A DNA stretch of 64,000 nt from Deltaproteobacteria bacterium. Its GTDB lineage: Bacteria; Desulfobacterota; Desulfobaccia; Desulfobaccales; 0-14-0-80-60-11. This document shows, piece by piece, positions 49,815-59,035 of the stretch (positions are counted from its first letter, which is position 1; the number at the start of each line of letters is the position of its first letter). Location of the stretch: NCBI GenBank assembly GCA_021813445.1, contig JAKAKP010000151.1, positions 1 through 64,000 of the forward strand. Reading direction: 5' to 3'. Below the pieces are notes generated by a model. It saw nothing but the letters and a program-made list of their open reading frames with translations. It had not been told where the DNA came from and made no database searches. The position numbers and the translations under genes were made by a program.

Positions 49815-50029
49815 TATAGATATAAATCTCCCAATATATATGTATCTTCCCTATAGACTCGGGTAAAGTCAAGAAAATTCTGGACTTGGAGCCGGAAAGC
49901 GCCAGGCCGCCGCAGGTTAGCCGCGCTCTAACGAGAACAGATCTCTATCGCTAATTTCTGGGACATGCTTACTGCAGGGAGGGAGGAAAATGTCCGCGAT
50001 CCGGGGTTAGACCGCTATCTTGGGATTAC

Positions 50030-50767
50030 TCAGGGCTTTTTGCCATGGATCAGCTCGGAGACAGTTAGCAACTGATAGCCCGCGGCCCGCAGCGCCGGCA
50101 AGATGACTTTTAAGGCCGCAACTGTGGGGCTGCGGTCCGCCCGATCCTTTTCGTCGCTGTCATGGAAGATGATGATGGAGCCGTTCTGCACCCGGCTGAG
50201 GACATTGTTGACAATGGTGGCGGCGTCCAGACCCTGCCAATCGCCGGAATCGATACTCCATAAAACCAGGTGCTTATGGGTATGGTCCAAGTAGCTTACC
50301 AGCCTCTTATCAAACGCGCTATACGGGGGGCGCAAAAGCCTGTCCTTTTGGGGACAGCCCACGAGATCGAGGTCCAAACCAGTTGTCTCGATCTCCTGCT
50401 CCCGGGTCAGTTGATCAGTCTTGGTCAGATAGGGATGGTCAAAGGTGTGGTTGCCCACTTCATGGCCTGCCCGCAGCATGGTTTTTATCAGGCCGGGATA
50501 TTTTTCCACTTTCCGGCCCAAGACAAAAAAGGTGGCATGAGCCTGATACTGTTTAAGCAGGGATAGAATCTTGGGGGTGTAAGAGGGGGAGGGACCATCG
50601 TCGAAAGTAATGGCCACGGCATGTCTTTCGTGCTCTCCGGCCCGGATAATAACCGGTTGTGCGCCCCTGACTGGCCGGACCAAACCCGCGCCGACCGCCA
50701 GCAGGGCCACTAAAGCCAGGCAAACACCTGCTGCGAGATATCTTCCCGTGCCAGACTTGATCGGCAC
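50030..50767 (-). CDS. Polysaccharide deacetylase (NodB homology domain)
   Basis: HAVAITFDDGPSPSYTPKILSLLKQYQAHATFFVLG...AGHEVGNHTFDHPYL...LRPPYSAFD. GTG start proposed; upstream ORF codons are tRNA sequence. Confidence 0.9.
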   Translation of the reverse strand: MPIKSGTGRYLAAGVCLALVALLAVGAGLVRPVRGAQPVIIRAGEHERHAVAITFDDGPSPSYTPKILSLLKQYQAHATFFVLGRKVEKYPGLIKTMLRAGHEVGNHTFDHPYLTKTDQLTREQEIETTGLDLDLVGCPQKDRLLRPPYSAFDKRLVSYLDHTHKHLVLWSIDSGDWQGLDAATIVNNVLSRVQNGSIIIFHDSDEKDRADRSPTVAALKVILPALRAAGYQLLTVSELIHGKKP

Positions 50768-50781
50768 TTCCCTCCATTTCC

Positions 50782-50856
50782 TGGAGCCGGCACGGGGATT
50801 CGAACCCCGGACCTGCTGATTACGAATCAGCTGCTCTACCACTGAGCTATGCCGGC
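50782..50856 (-). tRNA. tRNA-Thr (anticodon CGT)
   Basis: GCCGGCATAGCTCAGTGGTAGAGCAGCTGATTCGTAATCAGCAGGTCCGGGGTTCGAATCCCCGTGCCGGCTCCA. Confidence 0.95.
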
Positions 50857-51118
50857 AAAAGGTAGATTAGCCTTGAATATCGCAAGTTTCAGGATTTTTG
50901 GCAAGAGCTAAAATTTACTCAGATTATTCATTTTGCCAGCAGATAACCGCACAACTGCAGGCAAATTTTCCAGAGGCAACAGTCTCAGTTTTGGGATTCC
51001 GGCATAACGACCATATTATCGTTGGCAGTATTGGAGGTTATCGCCAGGATTTTTTGTCGCCTCTTTCAGGTTAAGCCTCTTGACGCTGGGGAGCCCTCCG
51101 GGTTATATGTAGAGGCAC

Positions 51119-51193
51119 AGGCACGTAGCTCAGGGGGAGAGCACTACCTTGACGCGGTAGGGGTCAGGGGTTCAAATCCCCTCGTGCCTACCA
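51119..51193 (+). tRNA. tRNA-Val (anticodon GAC)
   Basis: AGGCACGTAGCTCAGGGGGAGAGCACTACCTTGACGCGGTAGGGGTCAGGGGTTCAAATCCCCTCGTGCCTACCA. Confidence 0.95.
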
Positions 51194-51201
51194 GGATTTT
51201 T

Positions 51202-51235
51202 AAGGGGTTATGGTCCGAGACCATGACCCCTTTTT
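51202..51235 (+). terminator. Rho-independent terminator after tRNA-Val
   Basis: AAGGGGTTATGGTCcgaGACCATGACCCCTTTTT. Confidence 0.85.
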
Positions 51236-51290
51236 GCTGGTTGTAAAATCGGGCGATGGGCACCAGATGGCCAGCAAAACCTAAATAAAG

Positions 51291-51322
51291 AAAAAAGGTT
51301 GGCAACCTTTCGATTGCCAACC
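51291..51322 (-). terminator. Rho-independent terminator after tRNA-Ala (minus strand)
   Basis: Minus strand GGTTGGCAATCGAAAGGTTGCCAACCTTTTTT. Confidence 0.8.
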
Positions 51323-51345
51323 ATTGGTAATTATTCCCAAATCTT

Positions 51346-51421
51346 TGGTGGAGATGAGGGGACTTGAACCCCTGACCTCCTGCATGCGAAGCAGGCGCTC
51401 TTCCAGCTGAGCTACATCCCC
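51346..51421 (-). tRNA. tRNA-Ala (anticodon CGC)
   Basis: GGGGATGTAGCTCAGCTGGAAGAGCGCCTGCTTCGCATGCAGGAGGTCAGGGGTTCAAGTCCCCTCATCTCCACCA. Confidence 0.95.
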
Positions 51422-51673
51422 ACGCACTTTAAATTATGGCGGCTTCGCCGGGGTTGTCAAGCATTATTGCCAGCAAGCCCCCGGGAGAAGGCCGCAACTT
51501 CCCGGCTGCAAGTTTTTTTCCGGGGGGCCTGGGGGAATTTGGGGCAAAACCTGGGGGCCGCCCCTTGTCTCCCCCCCTGTCCTGGGATATTAATAACCGC
51601 ATAAGGAGATGAGGGGAGGAGTTAAAGACCCGGGCCCGCCCCTCCCCATGAAATCCATGCCCAGGAGGCCTTT

Positions 51674-52630
51674 GTGGCGGCAGAATGGCAGGTGGTGGCA
51701 TTTCCGGTGATCCTTCCGTGGCGGGAGGAATTTTGGACCCTGCCCCTCTATTTTCCGGACCTGAAAGTGGGAGTAATACCGGGCTGGCCCGGCCAGTTGT
51801 CTTACCAGGGTCTGCCCCTGCCGGCGGAAGCGGAGGCTGGAGGCCGGGAACTTCAGGGTTTCCAGCGGGGCGAGTTGCACCAATGGCAGGCGTTTAAGGA
51901 ATATAACCAAGCCCAGGAAGATCGGCAGGATGACCTGATTCAGGCCATCCGTCAGGGCCATGCGGCTGCGGCCCCCAGCCCCGGGCCTCTCCCGGACGCC
52001 TGGCATCTGGCCTGGCAGATGGAAAAGATGCTGGCCGACCAGGAGGCGCAGCTCGTCAACGTGGACCGGGGCCAGGAGTGGTTGGCGGAAATTTTGGCGC
52101 CGGAACCCTGGGAAGAACGGCAGAGTCTGGGACCGGTCCCCGGCATCGACGAAATGGTGGACCCGGAAATGGCCGAGCTGCGCTATCACCTGTGGCGGCG
52201 GGTCATGGCCGCTTATCTGCAGGGCCAGTGGACGCCTCTGCTCCTGGGGCGCACCGCCCGCTCCCTCTTCCTCACCTTAAGGGGGTGGCCCAGGTGGACC
52301 GGATTGCGCACCGTGCAGATTGCCCTGCCCGGATGCCGCAGCGAGAAGGAGTGGCTGCAGGTAAGAAACAGCGCGGGGATGATGGAAACCCTGAATAAAG
52401 CCGGCGCCCTGCTGGCCGCGGCCCTGACCAAAGCCGCGGGCTCTCCCGACCTGGCGGCCGCGGCCCTGGAACTCACCAAATTTGTGGAGGAAATTCTGAC
52501 TCCCAAGTGGCCGCTGCCCTCCCTGTGGCCCTGGCCTCTGGAGATCTGGGCACCGGATGCCGAAGAAGGCGAAGAAGGGGGGCCGGTTCTCTGCTGGACC
52601 GGGGCTGGCGCTGGGGTGCTGCCGGGTTAG
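51674..52630 (+). CDS. Hypothetical protein
   Basis: 318-aa ORF, soluble, no recognised motif; coding-like codon usage. Confidence 0.6.
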   Translation: MAAEWQVVAFPVILPWREEFWTLPLYFPDLKVGVIPGWPGQLSYQGLPLPAEAEAGGRELQGFQRGELHQWQAFKEYNQAQEDRQDDLIQAIRQGHAAAAPSPGPLPDAWHLAWQMEKMLADQEAQLVNVDRGQEWLAEILAPEPWEERQSLGPVPGIDEMVDPEMAELRYHLWRRVMAAYLQGQWTPLLLGRTARSLFLTLRGWPRWTGLRTVQIALPGCRSEKEWLQVRNSAGMMETLNKAGALLAAALTKAAGSPDLAAAALELTKFVEEILTPKWPLPSLWPWPLEIWAPDAEEGEEGGPVLCWTGAGAGVLPG

Positions 52631-52668
52631 AGCGGCGCCCGGCAATTAATCAGGTCTGATCAATCAGG

Positions 52669-52698
52669 AAAAAAGACCCCCTGGGACCAAGGGGGACC
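52669..52698 (-). terminator. Rho-independent terminator downstream of rpoZ
   Basis: Minus strand GTCCCCCTTGGTCCCAGGGGGTCTTTTTTCC. Confidence 0.75.
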
Positions 52699-52753
52699 TA
52701 AAGGTGCAGACCTAGTAATTAACCTTCCCGGGCTCTCTTGTTCCTGGAAAAAG

Positions 52754-52969
52754 TTAATCGGCTTGTTCAGGCAAGGCGGGCAGGTCGTTGGCGGGCACTA
52801 CTTTCTTGGCCGCGATCTCCCGCAAAGCCATGACGATCTCTTTGTTGTCACCTTTGACCAGCACCGGTGCGCCCTTGTAAAACTGGCGCACCCGCTTGGC
52901 CGCCAGATGCACCAGGCCGAAGCGGGTGGGCACCTGCCGCAGACAATCTTCAATGGTAACCCGGGCCAC
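52754..52969 (-). CDS. rpoZ: DNA-directed RNA polymerase subunit omega
   Basis: [38 protein letters not shown]...[16 protein letters not shown]. Confidence 0.9.
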   Translation of the reverse strand: MARVTIEDCLRQVPTRFGLVHLAAKRVRQFYKGAPVLVKGDNKEIVMALREIAAKKVVPANDLPALPEQAD

Positions 52970-53152
52970 GGATTACACCTCCAGGAAAATTTTGGTGGGG
53001 GGGCCTCAGTGCCTCCCGGCTGGAGCGGCGCTAAAATATCCGCGCCCGCTGCCAGTCACTGCGCCGCGTACATTTTAAGGTTACACATTTTTTCCCGTAT
53101 ATGCAAGGGCCTGCGTCTTTCCGGTCCTTGATGGGCGCTGCATTCCTGGCCC

Positions 53153-53428
53153 TTACCCCCGCCAACCCTTCTCCCCGGCCAGGCGGACGAATTCCAGCTG
53201 GTCGCCTTCCTTGAGGACATAAGACGCGGCCACGTCCCGGCCGTTGACCAGGGCCAGGGCCCGGGGATCGATATTCAGGGGCTCCTTCAGGGCCTGGCGC
53301 ACCTCCCCCACGGATTTCCCGGCAATGGCCGCGTCCAGATGATGCACCCCGTAGCTGACCTTTACCTGGCCGGCAGGGGCGCGCAGGGGCTGCTTGAGGC
53401 GCGCCAGGTCTTTTAACTGGGCCGTCAT
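53153..53428 (-). CDS. Small beta-grasp (ubiquitin-like/ThiS-MoaD-like) protein
   Basis: VKVSYGVHHLDAAIAGKSVGEVRQALKEPLNIDPRALALVNGRDVAASYVLKEGDQLEFVRLAGEKGWRG: beta-grasp pattern ending in strand + GEKG. GGAG precedes the ATG. Confidence 0.6.
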   Translation of the reverse strand: MTAQLKDLARLKQPLRAPAGQVKVSYGVHHLDAAIAGKSVGEVRQALKEPLNIDPRALALVNGRDVAASYVLKEGDQLEFVRLAGEKGWRG

Positions 53429-53437
53429 GGCACTCCG

Positions 53438-53626
53438 CTATTTGGGGCCGGAGCAACTGCAGGCAGGTTTGGGCATCTGCCCGCCGCCGCGGCGGTTCAG
53501 CAGTTCTTTGAATTCTTCCGGCGTGTAGATATGGCCGCATCCCGGGCAGCCGATCTCCACACCCTGTCAGGTGGGCCGGACGTTGATATTGGCCTTGCCG
53601 CAGTAATCACATAACAAGTTGTTCAA
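53438..53626 (-). CDS. Cys-rich zinc-ribbon-like small protein with in-frame UGA (candidate selenocysteine), absent from the ORF track
   Basis: From TTG at 53626, preceded by AAGGAG: MNNLLCDYCGKANINVRPT-[UGA]-QGVEIGCPGCGHIYTPEEFKELLNRRGGGQMPKPACSCSGPK*. TGA at 53567..53569; stop TAG at 53438..53440. Confidence 0.5.
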
Positions 53627-53643
53627 AAATATTGCTCCTTTAC

Positions 53644-54399
53644 TTATAGGTACCGGGAGAGCCGGGGCAACTCCGGGTCCACCTGGCGACACTCCCGCAG
53701 CAGGGCGTTCAGGTAGAGCCAGGCAAAGCTCATGAGCAACTCCGGCGCGTACTTCCGGGCCCCCTGGTCGTCAAAGGCCACCTGCACCTCCCCGGCGGCC
53801 ACCCGCAGACGGTACAGCAGGTCTCCCAACAGGGGCCAGACGACCTCCCAGCCGTCCGCAATAGCCTGATAAGCGCCGGCATCGAGGCGCCTTACGGCCA
53901 CTTCCACCACCTCCGGCCCGGCCCTGAGCAGCAACTCCTGCTTGGGCCCCGCCAGGGCGACGTCTTCCAGGGGGCCGGCCTGAGCCGCGGCGAAATCCCG
54001 GAAAGGCAGGAATTCCCGGCCCGGCCCGGCCTCCTCCAGGGGGAAGGAGCCCCGCCCGTAACGGGCCAGCAGCGCCAGAAAATCCCAGGCAAAGACGTAG
54101 GCGTCCTCGGTGGGCACGCTCAAACTCTTGCGGGCATAAAAAACCCGCAGATCCGCGCCGTGGTCCCCGTCATAATCAAACAGGAGAAAAAGCTCCAGGG
54201 GCCGGAAGGGTTTAAGAAGCATCACCCACTGGATGCTGGCGTAGGGACGGCCCTCCAGGATTTCTCCCCCCAACAGCCGGGCCAACCGCAACGGCTCTTT
54301 GCCCCGCAAGCCTTCCAGGTCCTGGCGGTATTTCTTCCGGGCATAACCGCGGATTTGGGCCTCCCAGCCCCAACCCGTTTCAAACTGGCCCAGGGACAC
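53644..54399 (-). CDS. Hypothetical protein
   Basis: 251-aa ORF ending 17 bp before the zinc-ribbon gene start; internal YDGDHGADLRVFYARKSLSVPTEDAYVFAWDFLALLARYG. Confidence 0.65.
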   Translation of the reverse strand: MSLGQFETGWGWEAQIRGYARKKYRQDLEGLRGKEPLRLARLLGGEILEGRPYASIQWVMLLKPFRPLELFLLFDYDGDHGADLRVFYARKSLSVPTEDAYVFAWDFLALLARYGRGSFPLEEAGPGREFLPFRDFAAAQAGPLEDVALAGPKQELLLRAGPEVVEVAVRRLDAGAYQAIADGWEVVWPLLGDLLYRLRVAAGEVQVAFDDQGARKYAPELLMSFAWLYLNALLRECRQVDPELPRLSRYL

Positions 54400-54437
54400 C
54401 AGGTCGTAAGGAAAATCCAGGGAAGCCGCGGCCGTGC

Positions 54438-54827
54438 TCAGCTCTTTTTCGCCTCCACCCTCTGGTTGAATTTCTCTGCATTAATTATAAACCGTTCGTG
54501 CACGGCCTCGCCAATCTTTTCCTTGGCGTCGAAGCCCTCCACCTTGAAGGTGATCTTCCGTCCCTCCACTGCGGTGACTTCGGTGACGGCCCGGACCTCC
54601 ATCCCCAAGGGCGTGGGGGCCGTGTGCTTCAGGTTCATGGAGATGCCCACGGACTGTTCCCCGGCCCCCAGATGAGGAGCCATCAGCGCCGCGCTCACCC
54701 CCTCAAACAGCCCCCCCAGAAAGGGGGTGCCGAAAACATCGGGCACCCCGTGGAAAAACTTCTGGGCCGAATGCTCCGGACCGGTCTGCAACTGCATTTC
54801 ATTCTTTAATCCCACCATAATTGCCAT
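54438..54827 (-). CDS. Hotdog-fold thioesterase (PaaI/FlK-like)
   Basis: DVFGTPFLGGLFEGVSAALMAPHLGAGEQSVGISMNLKHTAPTPLGMEVRAVTEVTAVEGRKITFKVEGFD. Confidence 0.82.
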   Translation of the reverse strand: MAIMVGLKNEMQLQTGPEHSAQKFFHGVPDVFGTPFLGGLFEGVSAALMAPHLGAGEQSVGISMNLKHTAPTPLGMEVRAVTEVTAVEGRKITFKVEGFDAKEKIGEAVHERFIINAEKFNQRVEAKKS

Positions 54828-54912
54828 CGGGCCCTCCTTGGTTTAAGTGAGCAGTGAGCAGAAAAGGATCGGAATCCAGGACTACCCAATGCTACGAAAG
54901 TTCCGGTTTCTT

Positions 54913-54940
54913 GGTGGCACAGGCGTCTCGCCTGTGCGAG
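54913..54940. repeat. REP-like palindrome
   Basis: GGTGGCACAGGCGTCTCGCCTGTGCGAG. Confidence 0.55.
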
Positions 54941-55037
54941 GGAAGCGGGCGAGCACGCCCGCCTTACGAATTTTCCATAATTTACGGGTGAGCTAACGGT
55001 CTAGGCACTCCTGCTTACTGCTCACTGCTCACTCCAT

Positions 55038-55643
55038 TTACACCGCCAGCGGGTCCAATTTTATAGGCGGCAGGACCTCGCCCCGAGCCAGGCGTTGACC
55101 CAGATCAGTGGCGGCGGTAAGCACCTCGGGTTGGGTCTGGATCGCGCCTTTTTCGTCCACGCCCCGCACCAGGATTTCCCCGGCGTAGCGGACGTTGATG
55201 GCGTCGAAGAAGTATTTGGCCACCAGGCGTGCGCCCACGAAGAGTAAGCGCCCCTTGGTGGCGCCGGTGCACAGGAGCACGCCCTGGCGCTCGCCCCCCG
55301 GAAAGTCTTGTTTGAGATGATAGCGCCGGGACCACAGGGCCTGGGTGCGGTCGATCATGGCCTTGGCCTGGGCGGAGAGGCTGTAAAAAAAGATGGGGGA
55401 AGCCAGGGCCACCACGTCGGCCTCCAAGAGTTTATCGTAAAGGGCCCGCATGTCATCCTTGATGGGGCAGGTGCCGTCTTTGAAGCAGTGATAGATTTCC
55501 ATGCAGGGAGAAATCTTCAACTCCCGCAGGGAGACCTTTTCCACAGTTGCGCCGCCCTGGGCCGCGCCTTGAAGAAAAGCGTCCAGCAGGATTTCGGAGT
55601 TGCCGCCCCGGCGGGGGCTGCCCCAGATGCCAAGTACCTTCAT
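55038..55643 (-). CDS. Flavodoxin-fold / NADPH-dependent FMN reductase family protein
   Basis: MKVLGIWGSPRRGGNSEILLDAFLQGAAQGGATVEKVSLRELKISPCMEIYHCFKDGTCPIKDDMRALYDKLLEADVVALASPIFFYSL. Confidence 0.9.
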   Translation of the reverse strand: MKVLGIWGSPRRGGNSEILLDAFLQGAAQGGATVEKVSLRELKISPCMEIYHCFKDGTCPIKDDMRALYDKLLEADVVALASPIFFYSLSAQAKAMIDRTQALWSRRYHLKQDFPGGERQGVLLCTGATKGRLLFVGARLVAKYFFDAINVRYAGEILVRGVDEKGAIQTQPEVLTAATDLGQRLARGEVLPPIKLDPLAV

Positions 55644-55898
55644 AGTTATCTCCTGGGCGCCGCCTTTAGATCCGGCCGGGTGGGTTTCAGCCGTTCCCTG
55701 GCGGTGCGGGAAATCGGCGCTCTATGGAATTATAAACATAGGGATATGTGGGGGAAGATGTCAAGCAGGATAATAATGCGGCCGCAGCTAACAGATTTTC
55801 CAAAAAGGAAATCAAATTGTGGCAGTAGAGGGAATTTGATATTATCTTCTATAAAATTTGCAGCTGCTTCTAATAAAAATAAGTCAAGGAGATCTCGC

Positions 55899-56405
55899 AT
55901 GCTGAGAAGATTACCGGGCGGTTTCCGCCATTTTGGCAAATTGCTGGTAGTAGCCGCCTGTATCCTGGCCATGGCCGGGGGCGCTTGGGCCGCAGGTCAA
56001 GCCGCCCCGGATTTTACCCTGCCGGATGTCCTCCAGGGCAAGAATTACAGCCTGAGCCAGTTTAAGGGCAAGGTGGTGATGATCAATTTTTTCACCTTTT
56101 TCTGTATGCCTTGCCGGGAAGAGATGCCGGATTTAAACAAAATTTATAATGAGTATAAGGGCAGGGGGTTCCAGACTTTGGGGATCGCCCTGAGCTCCGA
56201 TCCCACCCAGATCCGCTTCCTGGTGAAGCAGATCGGCCTGGATTATCCGGTCCTGATCGGCAACGATCAGGTGAGCAAGGCTTACGGCAACGTGGAGATC
56301 GTGCCCACCACTTTCATCATCGACAAACAGGGGAACATCGCCCACAAGATCCTGGGGACCCGCAAGAAAGAAGAGCTGCAAAAGATGATCGAGGCTCTGC
56401 TCTAA
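55899..56405 (+). CDS. Thioredoxin-fold TlpA/ResA-like protein with signal peptide
   Basis: LLVVAACILAMAGGAWAAGQAAPDFTLPDVLQGKNYSLSQFKGKVVMINFFTFFCMPCREEMPDLNKIY (CMPC). Start at 55899. Confidence 0.9.
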   Translation: MLRRLPGGFRHFGKLLVVAACILAMAGGAWAAGQAAPDFTLPDVLQGKNYSLSQFKGKVVMINFFTFFCMPCREEMPDLNKIYNEYKGRGFQTLGIALSSDPTQIRFLVKQIGLDYPVLIGNDQVSKAYGNVEIVPTTFIIDKQGNIAHKILGTRKKEELQKMIEALL

Positions 56406-56457
56406 AGGTCGCCGCCAATAGCGGGGGCCGGCCACTGGCCCCCTCAGCGAGGTATTT

Positions 56458-58212
56458 ATGATTGGGCCCGAAATGAAACTGCCGGAATGGGCCCAGCAGT
56501 TTGCCGAACATCTGGCCGCGGGGGAATCGGCCCTGTTCATTCTCCACGGCCAGGTGTTCGATTACGTGCGGGTGAACGGCGGCTACCTCCCCTGCAGTTC
56601 CTTCCTGGGGGACTGGCTGGGCCAGGAGCGCCACGTAGTTTTCTATAATCTGGGTTTGGGCCTGGAGTTTGGAGACGGCCAGGGGGAAATGGCCTTCCGC
56701 CAGGCCCTGGCCCCTCCCCCTCCGGAAGACGACGAGGAAGACGTCTCCCGGGTCCGGGTCCGGGCCCGGGCCTTGAAGGCCCTGGGACAGCCCCCCAGCC
56801 CCGAACCCCTGCCCCAAAGCCCTCGGGAAGTCCTGCAACTGGCGGAAAGGGTGATGACCGCTTGCTGCCAGTCCCCGGGGAGCACCAAGCCCATTGCCTT
56901 AATTTTGGAATATGCCGAAACCATGGTGCCGGCCTTGGAATTGGGGTCCATGCCGGAGGCGGACCGGGCCACGCTTGTGACCCTGCTGCGCTGGGCCCGC
57001 CACCGGGACCTCATCGAGGCCGGGCACGTGGTGATCCTGACCACCGGCAATCTCGCGGATTTAAACCCCATGCTCCTGCTGTCCCGCTACGGCGCCCAAG
57101 TGATCGAGGTGCCGGCCCCGGACCAGGCAGACAGGGTGGCCTTCATCGACCATCTCCTGACCCAGGGCCACTATAAGTTAGATTTATCGCCCAAGGAACT
57201 GGCCCACCTCACCGCAGGCCTGAGCCTCACCGTGGTTGCTTCGCTCTTGCACCAGGCCCGGCGACAGCCCCTGACCATGGACCTGGTGCGCCGCCGCAAG
57301 AAAGAGCTGTTGCGCCAGGAACTGGTGGGCCTCATCGAGGTCATCGAGCCCCGTTACGGGCTGGCGGAGATCGGGGGCCTCGAGCCCATCAAGGAGTATT
57401 TTTCCCAGATTGTCGCGGCCATCCAGGCCGGGGAAGACAAGCTCGTGCCCCGGGGCATCACCATGATGGGTCCCCCGGGGGTGGGCAAGACCGCTCTGGC
57501 CGAAGCCCTGGCCCGGGACTCGGGCTTCAACTTCATCAAGCTCTTAAACCCCCGGACCAAGTGGGTGGGGGAATCGGAGCGCAACTTCTTCAAGGCCCTG
57601 CAGACCCTGAGGACCTTGACCCCGGTGGTGGTGGTGGAAGACGAGGCCGACCAGAGCGAGCACGGCCGGGACGAATACTCCGGGGACACCGGCGTGTCCA
57701 ACCGCCTGCGGCAGATGCGCTTCGAGTTCATGGGGGACCCGGCCATCCAGGGGAAAGTCCTGTGGATCAGGATCACCAACCGGCCGGACCGCCTGGACAA
57801 GGCCGATCTGCGTTCCGGGCGCTCCAGCGAGCGCATCCCCTTCTTCATGCCGGATTTCACCGAGAAGGTCCATATCCTGGAGGTGGTGTCCCGGCGCAGC
57901 TACATCCCCTGCGACCCCGGGGATTTCCCGGAAGTGGTGCGCCACCTGGAGGAACGCCATCCGGAGGTGATCACCGGCGGCGACCTGGAGGAGATTGTCT
58001 TTCGGGCCTACCGCCGGGCCCGGGTGGCGGGCCGGGAGCAGGTGACGCTCGATGATTTCCAGGCGGTCATCGACGACTTCCTGCCCCCCCACCAGATGGA
58101 AGTGCTCCGGCAGATGGAACGCCTGGCCCTGAACCAGTGCTCCTCGCGGCGCTTCATCCCGGAAAGGGTCTGGTCCTGGGCCGCCCGCCGGGAAGAAGGG
58201 GAGGAAAGATAG
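56458..58212 (+). CDS. AAA+ ATPase, Ycf46-like (degenerate N-terminal plus canonical C-terminal AAA module)
   Basis: MMGPPGVGKTALAEALARDSGFNFIKL, KWVGESERNFFKALQTLRTLTPVVVVEDEADQ. The N-terminal half has IALILEYAETM and VVILTTGNLADLNPMLLLSRYGAQVIEVPAP but no Walker A. Confidence 0.87.
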   Translation: MIGPEMKLPEWAQQFAEHLAAGESALFILHGQVFDYVRVNGGYLPCSSFLGDWLGQERHVVFYNLGLGLEFGDGQGEMAFRQALAPPPPEDDEEDVSRVRVRARALKALGQPPSPEPLPQSPREVLQLAERVMTACCQSPGSTKPIALILEYAETMVPALELGSMPEADRATLVTLLRWARHRDLIEAGHVVILTTGNLADLNPMLLLSRYGAQVIEVPAPDQADRVAFIDHLLTQGHYKLDLSPKELAHLTAGLSLTVVASLLHQARRQPLTMDLVRRRKKELLRQELVGLIEVIEPRYGLAEIGGLEPIKEYFSQIVAAIQAGEDKLVPRGITMMGPPGVGKTALAEALARDSGFNFIKLLNPRTKWVGESERNFFKALQTLRTLTPVVVVEDEADQSEHGRDEYSGDTGVSNRLRQMRFEFMGDPAIQGKVLWIRITNRPDRLDKADLRSGRSSERIPFFMPDFTEKVHILEVVSRRSYIPCDPGDFPEVVRHLEERHPEVITGGDLEEIVFRAYRRARVAGREQVTLDDFQAVIDDFLPPHQMEVLRQMERLALNQCSSRRFIPERVWSWAARREEGEER

Positions 58213-58565
58213 GGGCCAGAGTCAGTTTTCATTTTTTGGTTAGGGGGATAGGGGTGCGTCAGGAAAGCTGATCCGGGAAATACTCACTTCGAGCCTTGCC
58301 AATGCACCCTATTGTTAGGAGACAGAAGCTATTGCAAAATCCCAAATTCCCTTGAATTGTCATTCTGAGCGCAAGAATCTCGTATTTTCGAAGGGTTGAG
58401 ATCCTTCACGGCGTTCAGTATGACAGGTTTGCACTGGCTTCTGGTGAAGACCTCGAAGACGAGCTTTGCAATTTCAATCTGCACCATCATCGGTAAAGTG
58501 AAATAAGCCCCATAAGCAAGGTCTTCTTTCCCACCCTTTGAAAAAGGGGGCAGGGGGGGCGCTCG

Positions 58566-58925
58566 ATGCTCAAGTATAGCCCCAAACTGAAGGCCAGTGC
58601 CCGGCAGCTCCGGCAGAACCTCACGGATAGCGAGCGGGCTTTATGGTGGCGGTTGCGGGGCAAACAACTAGCGGAAGTGCAATTTTATCGACAAAAGCCC
58701 ATCGGCGATTACATTGTGGATTTCTATGCGCCAAAGGCAAAGTTGGTTATCGAAATAGATGGTTCCCAGCATTTTGAAGCCCAGCATGTTGAAAAAGACA
58801 GGAAAAGGGACGAATATTTAAGCAGCCTGGGGCTGCTGGTGCTGCGGTTTGACAGCAGACAGGCATTAAAAGAAATTGAAGGAGTTATGGACGCCGTCTA
58901 TCAGGCGGTAAGGGCAAGAATTTAG
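58566..58925 (+). CDS. DUF559 domain endonuclease-like protein, copy 1
   Basis: ARQLRQNLTDSERALWWRLRGKQLAEVQFYRQKPIGDYIVDFYAPKAKLVIEIDGSQHFE (PDDEXK-like D-x-E-x-D). Confidence 0.93.
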   Translation: MLKYSPKLKASARQLRQNLTDSERALWWRLRGKQLAEVQFYRQKPIGDYIVDFYAPKAKLVIEIDGSQHFEAQHVEKDRKRDEYLSSLGLLVLRFDSRQALKEIEGVMDAVYQAVRARI

Positions 58926-58932
58926 GCACATA

Positions 58933-59025
58933 AATCCCCCCTGACCCCCCTTTTGCAAAGGGGGGGATAAGAGACCCTCCTTTTCAAGGGGGGAAAAATA
59001 TCCCCTTTTGGCAAGGGGAGAAAGA
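58933..59025. repeat. CCCCCTTT/AAAGGGGG palindromic repeats
   Basis: AATCCCCCCTGACCCCCCTTTTGCAAAGGGGGGGATAAGAGACCCTCCTTTTCAAGGGGGG...TCCCCTTTTGGCAAGGGGAG. Confidence 0.85.
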
Positions 59026-59035
59026 GAAGAGTTAG

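Larger units (their letters stand above)
58470..59035. repeat. Tandem duplicated unit 1 carrying a DUF559 gene
   Basis: Aligns with 59036..59600: shared upstream CACCATCATCGGTAAAG.../CGCCATCATGGGCAAAG..., CCCTTTGAAAAAGGGGGC, the whole DUF559 ORF, and the downstream AATCCCCCCTRACCCCCCTTTT repeats. Confidence 0.85.

Noticed and set aside
50768-50842. N-terminal extension of the polysaccharide deacetylase ORF (MVEQLIRNQQVRGSNPRAGSR...)
   Set aside because: This is translation of the tRNA-Thr sequence, so a downstream start is preferred.
50782-51421. tRNA cluster as a genomic-island attachment site
   Set aside because: No integrase or tRNA 3'-end direct repeat was seen nearby.
53031-53540. 169-aa minus-strand ORF overlapping the zinc-ribbon and beta-grasp genes
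   Set aside because: Arg/Pro/Gly-rich out-of-frame translation. The overlapping frames (53153..53428 and the UGA-containing 53438..53626) have better motifs and ribosome-binding sites.
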